Shown here piece after piece: positions 37,596-45,219 of a stretch of 64,000 nt of DNA. Every line of letters begins with the position of its first letter. The stretch's first letter is position 1. The position numbers and the translations under genes were made by a program. The DNA lies in the NCBI RefSeq assembly GCF_022129235.1, contig NZ_JADQAI010000009.1, forward strand, positions 62,001 to 126,000, read 5' to 3'. The DNA comes from Psychrobacter sp. Ps6. Lineage in GTDB: Bacteria > Pseudomonadota > Gammaproteobacteria > Pseudomonadales > Moraxellaceae. The notes under the pieces are model-generated. The model saw only the letters and a list, made by a program, of their open reading frames with translations. It searched no databases and was not told the DNA's origin.

Positions 37596-38225
37596 ATGAC
37601 GGTTTTGGATACGCCTGTACTAAGGCTTGATGAGATGACGGTTCAGCGCGGCGAGATACCGCTCTGTGAAGGGGTGACGCTGCATCTGTCTGCCGGTAGC
37701 ATTTGTCATCTGATTGGTGCAAATGGAACCGGAAAGACCACGATACTCATGCAGTTGGCAGGATTATTACCTATTCTGTCAGGTGAAGTTGCTTATCAAG
37801 GTCTATCAGGTCTACCTATTCAACCGCTATATGTTTCGCACCAGTTGGGTATCCATCCGAATCTAACCGTGGCACAAAACCTGACATTTTTATTGAATTT
37901 ATATGGCATCACGCCTAGCGCTACTGATATTGACGATGCACTCACTTGGGTTGGACTACAAGGGTTTGAAACGATCAGCTCAAGCCATCTATCCGCTGGT
38001 CAGACACGGCGTATTACGCTGGCAAGATTATATTTATTGACGCCAGCTGTCACACCGATTTGGTTACTTGATGAGCCGTTTACAGCGTTGGATGTCGATA
38101 TGGTGGCACGTATGGAAGCACGGTTATGCGATTTTGCGCAGGCTGGCGGCTCGATACTCATGACCAGTCATCAGGCAGTGGGTGTCGCCAATCAAATGCT
38201 CGATTTGTCAGATTACATGGTCTAA
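37596..38225 (+). CDS. ccmA: Heme exporter ATPase CcmA
   Basis: ATP-binding subunit of the CcmAB(CD) complex that releases heme-loaded CcmE for cytochrome c maturation. 209 residues with Walker A GANGTGKTT, signature LSAGQTRR and Walker B WLLDEP. I chose ATG 37596, which has AGAGG five bases upstream, over a TTG at 37593. First gene of ccmA-B, then C-D-E in the same direction. Confidence 0.95.
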   Translation: MTVLDTPVLRLDEMTVQRGEIPLCEGVTLHLSAGSICHLIGANGTGKTTILMQLAGLLPILSGEVAYQGLSGLPIQPLYVSHQLGIHPNLTVAQNLTFLLNLYGITPSATDIDDALTWVGLQGFETISSSHLSAGQTRRITLARLYLLTPAVTPIWLLDEPFTALDVDMVARMEARLCDFAQAGGSILMTSHQAVGVANQMLDLSDYMV

Positions 38226-38270
38226 ATGTGACTGCTATCAGTACCATCAGTATCGGTAAAAGGATGAATA

Positions 38271-39017
38271 ATGACACACAGTCCAATGCAAGTGAGCACA
38301 ACCATAACCGCGAATAAAAACTCAAATGTTATAGTCACAACGCCGCGCAGTATTGGGTTTATGCAGTTGTGGCGCCGTGAATGGCAAGTCAAGCAGCAAG
38401 GAGCGGTGCAATGGTTGTACCCATTGGTACTGTTCTTGGTGATTATCACTTTGTTTCCACTAGCAGTTGGTAGTGAGCCTGCGCTTTTGCAGCGTCTTGG
38501 CGTATCAGCCGTGTGGATTGCGGCTCTGCTGTCACTGGTTATGGGCGTTGACGGGTTATTCAAGCCTGCACTTGATAATGGTACGCTTGCGCAATTGGTC
38601 GTCGCCAAAGCGTCACTACCGTTATGGGTATTGATTAGACTGGTCATTCATTGGATTTTTAGCAGTGGTATTGTGGCAGCGCTTAGTCTGCTTGCCGTGC
38701 CGTTATTTCAACTCAGTTGGTTTGAAGCGTGGATATTGATGGCGTCTATCGTGACAGGCAGTCCGATGCTTTTGATGCTATCCGCGGTCGCCAGTAGCTT
38801 AACGCTATCATTGAAGAATGGCGCAGTATTGGTACCTTTGATTGCGTTACCGATGCAGTTGCCAGTATTGATTTTTGCCACAGGCGCGGTTGACTTATTT
38901 GCCACTGGCCTGAATGGTCTGCCGATCTTGGCCTTATTGCTGGCAGGAAGTATTATATCTGTCTTAGTCATGCCGTGGGTTATTGCGCTGACTCTAAAAA
39001 TGTCATGGCTCAATTGA
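38271..39017 (+). CDS. ccmB: Heme exporter permease CcmB
   Basis: 248 residues with six membrane spans. The family stretches are LWRREWQVK, ERLG-like LQRLGVSAVWIAALLSLVMG, LFKPALDNGTLAQLVV and ALPMQLPVLIFATGAV. It partners CcmA. An N-terminal extension of about 28 polar residues precedes the conserved part, so an internal start is possible. The gap to ccmA is 45 bases. Confidence 0.95.
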   Translation: MTHSPMQVSTTITANKNSNVIVTTPRSIGFMQLWRREWQVKQQGAVQWLYPLVLFLVIITLFPLAVGSEPALLQRLGVSAVWIAALLSLVMGVDGLFKPALDNGTLAQLVVAKASLPLWVLIRLVIHWIFSSGIVAALSLLAVPLFQLSWFEAWILMASIVTGSPMLLMLSAVASSLTLSLKNGAVLVPLIALPMQLPVLIFATGAVDLFATGLNGLPILALLLAGSIISVLVMPWVIALTLKMSWLN

Positions 39018-39108
39018 TTAATGTATTTGCCAGATATTAAAAACTCAGTCGTCTAAATCCAGTTATCTAAACGCCATGTATTAACATCGTGTTGAAAACG
39101 GGCAATTT

Positions 39109-39117
39109 TGCTATAAT
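39109..39117 (+). promoter_or_regulatory. Extended -10 promoter candidate for ccmC
   Basis: TGCTATAAT is a perfect extended -10 element; the upstream -35 is weak. It lies about 97 bases before the ccmC start in the 196-base ccmB-ccmC gap and suggests that ccmCD has its own promoter. Confidence 0.5.
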
Positions 39118-39213
39118 AGTCAATTGAATACGTAAACAGCTCTTTGTAGATTCTATCCAGTGTTTAACGCCAGCAGGTGAGCTGATAGTGTGCTTTTGTA
39201 GGCCACGTCGGTC

Positions 39214-40035
39214 ATGACCAGTAAGCTGTGTAATAGGTTTATTCCCATGCCCAACCTGAATAACGTCTCGTCTCCTAGCCTATGGCAGCGCATTTGGCAG
39301 GGCTTCTTGACCACCGTAGGCACCAAGCAGTTCTTTCGAATCTTTAGTCCTTGGGTCAAGTGGCTCGCTATATTAGCCAGTCTTTGCTTGCTTATTGGTA
39401 GCGTGTGGGGTCTTGCTTTTGCGCCGCCCGATTATTTGCAGGGCAATAGCTACCGTATTATTTTTATCCATGTTCCAGCAGCCAGTCTAGCTATCTCTAT
39501 TTATTTTTCCCTTGCGGTGTTGGGGGTGATTTATTTGGTGTGGAAGATTAAGACGGCCAGTCTGGTCGCGCAGGCACTTGCTCCGATGGGATTTTTGCTG
39601 TGTGTGATCAGTTTGCTCACAGGGTCTATTTGGGCCAAGCCAACGTGGGGGACATACTGGGTGTGGGATGCGCGTCTTACTTCAATGCTGATATTAGCGT
39701 TTCTGTATGCAGGGGTGATGGCGCTGTTTGCTGCTTTTGAGCACACGGCCAATCGTGGTAAAGCCGCTGCCATTTTATCTATCGTGGGTGCTGTGAACCT
39801 ACCGATTATTAAATATTCAGTAGAATGGTGGAATACCTTACATCAAGGTGCTACTTTTAGTCTGACTGAAGCACCGAAGATGTCAGCTGACATGTGGATG
39901 CCACTTTTGCTCATGATTATCGGTAGTTATTTGCTGGTTGCGACCATGGCGATTTATCGTACCAATACGCTGATCTTACATCGTGACCAAGGCAAAGCGT
40001 GGGTCAAAGAATACATTCGCGCTCAACACAAATAA
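39214..40035 (+). CDS. ccmC: Heme handling protein CcmC
   Basis: 273 residues, six membrane spans. It presents heme to CcmE. The tryptophan-rich WWD motif appears as WGTYWVWDARLTS; flanking conserved parts are IIFIHVPAASLAISIY and IKYSVEWWNTLHQGAT with the heme-ligand histidines. ATG 39214 lacks a ribosome binding site; ATG 39247 is a plausible alternative and would remove 11 residues. Followed at 17 bases by ccmD. Confidence 0.95.
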   Translation: MTSKLCNRFIPMPNLNNVSSPSLWQRIWQGFLTTVGTKQFFRIFSPWVKWLAILASLCLLIGSVWGLAFAPPDYLQGNSYRIIFIHVPAASLAISIYFSLAVLGVIYLVWKIKTASLVAQALAPMGFLLCVISLLTGSIWAKPTWGTYWVWDARLTSMLILAFLYAGVMALFAAFEHTANRGKAAAILSIVGAVNLPIIKYSVEWWNTLHQGATFSLTEAPKMSADMWMPLLLMIIGSYLLVATMAIYRTNTLILHRDQGKAWVKEYIRAQHK

Positions 40036-40051
40036 CGGCTAGGAACCTACT

Positions 40052-40273
40052 ATGCAGCCTTACTTTTATAGCATATCTGAGTTTGTCGCCATGGGTAAGC
40101 ATGGGGTCTTTGTGTGGTCATGTTGGGCGATTACCATCGGCGTGATGCTGGCCTTTATTATTTATAGTCGCAGACAAAGACAAGCGCTTATCAAGCAGCT
40201 GACTATACAGCAAGCGCGTCAGGCGCAGCGCACGACCAAAACATCCACACCGATTACCAAGCGATCTGACTGA
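40052..40273 (+). CDS. ccmD: Small heme exporter subunit CcmD
   Basis: 73 residues. One membrane span (about 18-40) after the SEFVAMGKHGVFVWSCW start typical of CcmD, then a basic tail. It helps release holo-CcmE from CcmABC. It follows ccmC closely, with a purine-rich TAGGA-type site upstream. Confidence 0.9.
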   Translation: MQPYFYSISEFVAMGKHGVFVWSCWAITIGVMLAFIIYSRRQRQALIKQLTIQQARQAQRTTKTSTPITKRSD

Positions 40274-40527
40274 GAAAATATCTTAATATCAGGGTTTTAG
40301 CGTGAGAAGCCCTATGCTTTTACTGACAAAAATATGACCTCATGAGTAGCTATAGGGCTTATTGATTTGTCCGAAAAATGCTATCATATGATCATTAGAA
40401 GATTACGATTAGAAAGATTTTTTGACAATGTTTCTTGAAAACGTTTTTCTAATCGTCGTTTCTTTAATATGTTCTGTTTTATGGGCTAATTGTCTTTAAA
40501 GCAGAGACTCATCAATGAGGTAGAGGT

Positions 40528-41031
40528 ATGAATGCAGTTCGTCGGAAAAAGCTAATGTGGGTGATGTTTACGCTGGCAGGTGCAGCTGTAGCAGTCATAC
40601 TGGTTATTTATGCTATTGGGCAGCAAACCGACTATTATTTTGATGCGACCGCTATCGCTCAAGGTGAGGCGCCTCAAGACAAGCGTATTCGTGCTGGTGG
40701 TATGGTGGTTGCAGGTAGTGTGCAGCGTGCAGCAGACAATCCATTGAATGTTGAGTTTGCGATTACTGACTTCCAATCAACCGTACCTGTAACTTATCAA
40801 GGTATTTTGCCAGACTTATTTGCCGAAAACTCAGGTGTCGTAGCCACAGGTAAAATGCAAGGGGATACCTTTGTCGCTGGTGAAGTATTAGCTAAGCATG
40901 ATGAAAACTATATGCCACCAGAAGTCGCTAAATCCATGAAAGAAAATAATCGTAATGGGGTAGCAGTACCTTCTTCTGAGCAATATAATCCTGCCGAAAG
41001 AATTCATGAAACTGAAACTCTGCAACAGTAA
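40528..41031 (+). CDS. ccmE: Heme chaperone CcmE
   Basis: 167 residues with an N-terminal anchor helix (about 10-30) and a periplasmic OB-fold. The covalent heme-binding histidine lies in [14 protein letters not shown], and the family stretch [13 protein letters not shown] is present. A 254-base gap after ccmD contains a perfect TTGACA (40422-40427), so it may be transcribed separately. GAGGTAGAGGT precedes the ATG. ccmF, ccmG and ccmH do not follow; the cluster ends here at a terminator. Confidence 0.95.
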   Translation: MNAVRRKKLMWVMFTLAGAAVAVILVIYAIGQQTDYYFDATAIAQGEAPQDKRIRAGGMVVAGSVQRAADNPLNVEFAITDFQSTVPVTYQGILPDLFAENSGVVATGKMQGDTFVAGEVLAKHDENYMPPEVAKSMKENNRNGVAVPSSEQYNPAERIHETETLQQ

Positions 41032-41055
41032 TAATCACAAGTATTGATGACATAT

Positions 41056-41088
41056 AAAAAGGCCACCGATAATTGGTGGCCTTTTTTT
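41056..41088. terminator. Terminator of ccmE, bidirectional
   Basis: AAAAAGGCCACC and GGTGGCCTTTTTTT form a 12-bp stem with a 7-base loop between convergent genes. Confidence 0.93.
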
Positions 41089-41116
41089 GCATGATGCTCA
41101 GCTATTTAACTGATTG

Positions 41117-41965
41117 TTAGTCATCCCATACAGGGCTATAATCAGGGTGCTCAATCTTACGACCATCAGAACTTGCTAGCTTGCCGATTTTTTCTAACTC
41201 GTCTGCACTCAACTCTACTTTGATGGCGTCTAAATTGCCTTGTAAGTGATCAGGATTAGATGTTTTTGGAATAGCAACACGGTCTTTATCCGACAAAATC
41301 CATGCCAATGAAATCTGCGCTGGCGTTACATTGTGCTTGTCTGCAATTTCTTTGATAACATCATTATCGAATACATCGCCACGAGCGAGCGGTGAATAAG
41401 CTTCTAGCAAAATATGATGGTTATTCAAAAAGGTTTGTAATGTATCTTGCTTAATAAACGGATGAAATTCAACTTGGTTCACGACAATAGGCACATCCGC
41501 ATATTTTTCAGCTTCAATGATGTTAGCAATATTAAAGTTCGAGACACCGATATGACGCGTTAGACCTTGCTTTTGTAGTTCACACAATGCAGGGATGGTC
41601 TCAGATAATGGTACGCGATCATCAGGCCAATGTAGCAGCAACAGGTCAACATAGTCTACGCCCAGATTTTCTAGTGACTTTTGGGCAGCAGCTTTAAGCT
41701 TCTCTGGCTCAAACTTCATATCATCTGGAAAAATTTTGGTGGTTAAGAAAAACTTATCACGAGCCACGCCAGATTGCTTAATACCTTCGCCAACTTCTTT
41801 TTCATTATCATAAGCTTGAGCGGTATCAATGTGCTCATAGCCCATCTCTAGGCCCTTTTTGACCACATCTATGCATTCTTGACCAGTTGACTGCCAAGTA
41901 CCCAGTCCTAGAACGGGAATATTGGCTTTTCCAGCGGTACGAATATTATAGTTTTTAGTACTCAT
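41117..41965 (-). CDS. Aldo/keto reductase
   Basis: 282 residues, NADPH-dependent (alpha/beta)8 barrel of the DkgA/DkgB type. The catalytic tetrad is visible: Asp in HIDTAQAY, Tyr in AYDNEKEVGEG, Lys in LTTKIF and His in LLLHWP; cofactor region IPKTSNPDHLQGNL. The likely substrates are reactive aldehydes or keto sugars. AAGGATAAAAAT precedes the ATG. Confidence 0.93.
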   Translation of the reverse strand: MSTKNYNIRTAGKANIPVLGLGTWQSTGQECIDVVKKGLEMGYEHIDTAQAYDNEKEVGEGIKQSGVARDKFFLTTKIFPDDMKFEPEKLKAAAQKSLENLGVDYVDLLLLHWPDDRVPLSETIPALCELQKQGLTRHIGVSNFNIANIIEAEKYADVPIVVNQVEFHPFIKQDTLQTFLNNHHILLEAYSPLARGDVFDNDVIKEIADKHNVTPAQISLAWILSDKDRVAIPKTSNPDHLQGNLDAIKVELSADELEKIGKLASSDGRKIEHPDYSPVWDD

Positions 41966-42323
41966 ATTTTTATCCTTATTTTATTTATGATTTATAGTAT
42001 GTTTTGAGTTAAAAATGGTTTTAAGCAAAACATTTAATACTAGTAGAAAAACTTATCGAAACTAATCATTTGTTTAGCTCATCTAATAGTAAAGCTTGTT
42101 TACTATAAGAAAAATTGGAGCAAAGTGGAAGAGCGTGTGACGCATCCCTACAAAGGACAAACAGGCTGTAACGTGATTTTGATGACCAGTTAGAATGTAT
42201 AAACTGTTTAAAAGTGCAAAATCTCAAACTAACTGCCATAAAAAAACGCCCATCACAATTAAGTGATGGGCGCCGATAATCATTGAAATACCCTTATATT
42301 TGGGTACTTATGATTTTAATGTC
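41966..42323. other. Intergenic region between metQ and aldo/keto reductase
   Basis: About 360 bases. Contains the metQ terminator and the aldo/keto reductase promoter region; no other feature recognised. Confidence 0.4.
42239..42272 (-). terminator. Terminator of the metNIQ operon
   Basis: On the minus strand CGCCCATCAC and GTGATGGGCG form a perfect 10-bp stem followed by seven T, 50 bases after the metQ stop. Confidence 0.9.
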
Positions 42324-43319
42324 TTACTGAGCAGCGGCTTCTGTAGTTGCAGTTTCTGTAGTTCCAGTGTCTGCAGCTTCAGTTTTGGCAGCAGTGTCCA
42401 TGTGTGCGCTATGGTCATTGCCCCAGATTTTTGGGTATTTGTAGCCAGGGAAGGTTTCATGAGCATACTTTTTGAAGGCTTCTGAATTATAAGCGTTGGT
42501 GACATCTTCGACCCATTTCTTACCAGTATCAGCAGATTTGATCGCTGACCAGTTTACATAAGCAAAGCTTGGCTCTTGGAACAATGCGTCAGTCAGTTTG
42601 ATGCCAGAGTCAGTTGCATAGTTACCGTTGATCACCGCGAAATCAACTTCATCACGCGCGCGTGGTAATTGGGCCGCTTCTAGCTCAACGATGTTGATAT
42701 CGTATTTGCTGTTGTCAGCGATGTCAGCTTTTGATGCAGTCAATGGATCGATATCGTCTTTTAGGGTAATCCAGCCAAGATCGTCCATCATGACCAACGC
42801 ACGTGCAAAGTTACTTGGATCGTTCGGTGCAGAAACACTCATGCCTTTAAATGCTTCATCTAGGCTAGATTTTTTACCTGAGTAAATACCAAGTGGCGCG
42901 GTTGGTACTTGGAATACTTCAACAAGATCAAGGTTGTTCTCTTTTTTGAAGGTATCAAGGTAAGGCTTGTGCTGGAAGATGTTGATATCCAAATCGCCTT
43001 CAGCCAATGCAAGGTTAGGACGAACATAATCAGTAAACGCAATCAACTCAACCTCATAACCCTGAGCTTCAAGAGTTCCTTTCACTTGGTTACGAACCAT
43101 ATCAGCAAAATCGCCTTCAGTCGTACCGATAACGATTTTGGTATGTTCAGGATCGATGTCGCTAGTGCTAGCAGCAGTTTCTGCAGTGGCACCTTCGGTA
43201 ACAGGCTCTTGAGTCGCTTCTGGCGCTGATGAGTTGCTGCAACCAACTAAGACCAAACCTGATACGCCAACAGCGGCAAATGCGGTGGCTAACTGACGGC
43301 TGATATCTGTTAATTTCAT
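42324..43319 (-). CDS. metQ: Methionine-binding lipoprotein MetQ
   Basis: 331 residues. A signal peptide with lipobox LVLVGC (Cys at about 27) anchors it to the membrane; an Ala/Thr/Glu-rich linker follows. The NlpA/MetQ domain starts at IVIGTTEGDFADMVRNQVKG and includes DINIFQHKPYLDTF. It captures methionine for MetNI. It is longer than E. coli MetQ (271) because of the linker and a C-terminal Ala/Thr/Glu tail of about 20 residues. AAGGACATATT precedes the ATG. Third gene of metN-I-Q. Confidence 0.93.
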   Translation of the reverse strand: MKLTDISRQLATAFAAVGVSGLVLVGCSNSSAPEATQEPVTEGATAETAASTSDIDPEHTKIVIGTTEGDFADMVRNQVKGTLEAQGYEVELIAFTDYVRPNLALAEGDLDINIFQHKPYLDTFKKENNLDLVEVFQVPTAPLGIYSGKKSSLDEAFKGMSVSAPNDPSNFARALVMMDDLGWITLKDDIDPLTASKADIADNSKYDINIVELEAAQLPRARDEVDFAVINGNYATDSGIKLTDALFQEPSFAYVNWSAIKSADTGKKWVEDVTNAYNSEAFKKYAHETFPGYKYPKIWGNDHSAHMDTAAKTEAADTGTTETATTEAAAQ

Positions 43320-43488
43320 AATATGTCCTTAATAATGAATGGGATTGAGTAAAGCGTTTATCGTCGATACATTAAAAAAGCAACATTATAAATAGTAATG
43401 CTGCTTTTTTGTGATAGCTGAGACAAGGGTTGAGTGTTGCCAAAAATAAACCTAGTCGCTCGCAATGTCAAGTATTCTCTAAAGCGGT

Positions 43489-44175
43489 TTAACGTTTGTC
43501 TAAACGATTGGCGAGCCAGTTGCCAGAGGCTTGAATCGATATAACCATGATGGATAGTACAATCACGATAAAAACCATTACCTCAGTCTGATAGCGATAA
43601 TAGCCATAACGGATGGCTAAATCACCCAAACCACCACCGCCAATCATACCAGCCGCCGCTGAGTAAGATAGCAAACTGATACACAAAATGGTGACAGAGA
43701 GTACCAACCCTGAGCGCGCTTCATTGAGTAGCACTTTGATGATAGTAAGAGGTCTGGCGCCCATCGATTCGGTTGCTTCAATAATACCGCGCGGTACTTC
43801 ACGTAAATTTTGCTCAACCAAACGCGCAAAATAAAACGAACCTGCAATTGCCAGTACGAGCGATGCAGCAATCGGACCGATACCAGTACCGACGATAGCC
43901 TTGGTAAACGGACTCATCGCAATCATCAAAATCACGAAAGGGAAGGCGCGCATAAAGTTAGTAATGCCGCCGAGTACGCCATATAGTGTTTTGTTTTGCA
44001 AAAACTGGCGATCACTAGACAAAAACAAGAATACGCCAAAGAGCCCACCGATAAGGATAGCGACTGTGGTTGAAATACCAAGCATGACGAACGTATCAAC
44101 AAACGCGCTCACAATCTCTTTGCGTAGGGCAAGCAGCTTGTCTATAGAGGCGGATAATTCAGTACCAGTTAACAT
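43489..44175 (-). CDS. metI: Methionine ABC transporter permease MetI
   Basis: 228 residues, five membrane spans. Family stretches: AFVDTFVMLGISTTVAIL, GGITNFMRAFPFVILM and the EAA loop EATESMGARPLTIIKVLLNEA. GGAG eight bases upstream favours ATG 44175 over 44205. It lies 20 bases after metN. Confidence 0.95.
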   Translation of the reverse strand: MLTGTELSASIDKLLALRKEIVSAFVDTFVMLGISTTVAILIGGLFGVFLFLSSDRQFLQNKTLYGVLGGITNFMRAFPFVILMIAMSPFTKAIVGTGIGPIAASLVLAIAGSFYFARLVEQNLREVPRGIIEATESMGARPLTIIKVLLNEARSGLVLSVTILCISLLSYSAAAGMIGGGGLGDLAIRYGYYRYQTEVMVFIVIVLSIMVISIQASGNWLANRLDKR

Positions 44176-44194
44176 ATCTATTTCTCCTGCCTCA

Positions 44195-44965
44195 TTAGTC
44201 CTCAACGACTAAGCCTTTGCCAATCGGGGTAGTTGCCTGAATCAGACCATCTCGTACATCGGCCACTTCTAATAGCTGACCTTGATGCAATAATGCTGCG
44301 CGATCACAGAGTCTGCGAATGACGCTCATCTCATGTGTTACGATGACGATGGTCACACCAAGTTGCTCATTGATATCGCGCAAACAAGTCAGCAAACTGC
44401 GAGTCGTTGCAGGGTCAAGCGCACTGGTTGGCTCATCGGCCAATAGCACTTTTGGGCTGGGTGCAATCGCGCGGGCAATACCGACACGTTGCTTTTGACC
44501 ACCTGATAGCTGCGCAGGATAATGTCCAGCGCGATCTGTCAAATCGACAATCTCAAGACATTCCATAACGCGTTTATGAATATCGCGGCTAGGGTAGCCT
44601 GAGATTTTTAAATTGAATGCTACGTTGTCAAAAACCGTTTGATTAGACATGAGATTAAACTGCTGAAAAATCATACCAATATTGTGACGAGCGATACGCA
44701 GTTCACTAGCAGATAGCGTGGTCAAGTCAGTACCATCTATAACCACTTGGCCTGAATCTGGACGCTCAAGCATATTAATCAAGCGCAATAAGGTAGATTT
44801 ACCTGCGCCTGAATAGCCCATTAGACCAAAAATCTCGCCTTGTTTGATAGTTAGAGATGTCGGCTCAACAGCAGTAAACCAATGCGGTTTACCGTCTTTG
44901 TCTTTGATTGATCGGTCGCTTAAAAAACTTTTGGTCACATCGTTTAAGACAATCATGTCATTCAT
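44195..44965 (-). CDS. metN: Methionine ABC transporter ATPase MetN, short form
   Basis: 256 residues. Walker A GYSGAGKST, signature LSGGQKQRVGIARAI and LLADEPTSALDPATT identify MetN. E. coli MetN is 343 residues and carries a C-terminal NIL domain that binds methionine and inhibits transport; this protein stops shortly after the ABC domain (ends near GLIQATTPIGKGLVVED) and has no NIL domain. ATG 44965 is chosen; a TTG at 44983 lies upstream. First gene of the operon. Confidence 0.93.
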   Translation of the reverse strand: MNDMIVLNDVTKSFLSDRSIKDKDGKPHWFTAVEPTSLTIKQGEIFGLMGYSGAGKSTLLRLINMLERPDSGQVVIDGTDLTTLSASELRIARHNIGMIFQQFNLMSNQTVFDNVAFNLKISGYPSRDIHKRVMECLEIVDLTDRAGHYPAQLSGGQKQRVGIARAIAPSPKVLLADEPTSALDPATTRSLLTCLRDINEQLGVTIVIVTHEMSVIRRLCDRAALLHQGQLLEVADVRDGLIQATTPIGKGLVVED

Positions 44966-45219
44966 GGAGGGCTCAAAATTCAATAAATTTTTTAATGGTC
45001 ATCGTGTGCCGTTATGCTTCTATTACTAGATAAGAAGCCTATCAAAACAACAACAGTCAATAACCGTATAATAAGGGGCGGTAATATAGCATATTATCAG
45101 CCACTTTGGATATGCACATCCGTGACTGACTTATGATGAATAGCTATTAAGGAAGGAATGTTTGAGGGGTATCAGTGGGAGTAATATCAACAAAATAAGG
45201 TGCTTTCAAGTATAGCTGA

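Noticed and set aside
40307..40360. AAGCCCTAT/ATAGGGCTT inverted repeat between ccmD and ccmE
   Set aside because: The loop is about 36 bases and no T-run follows; considered as an attenuator but too weak to call.
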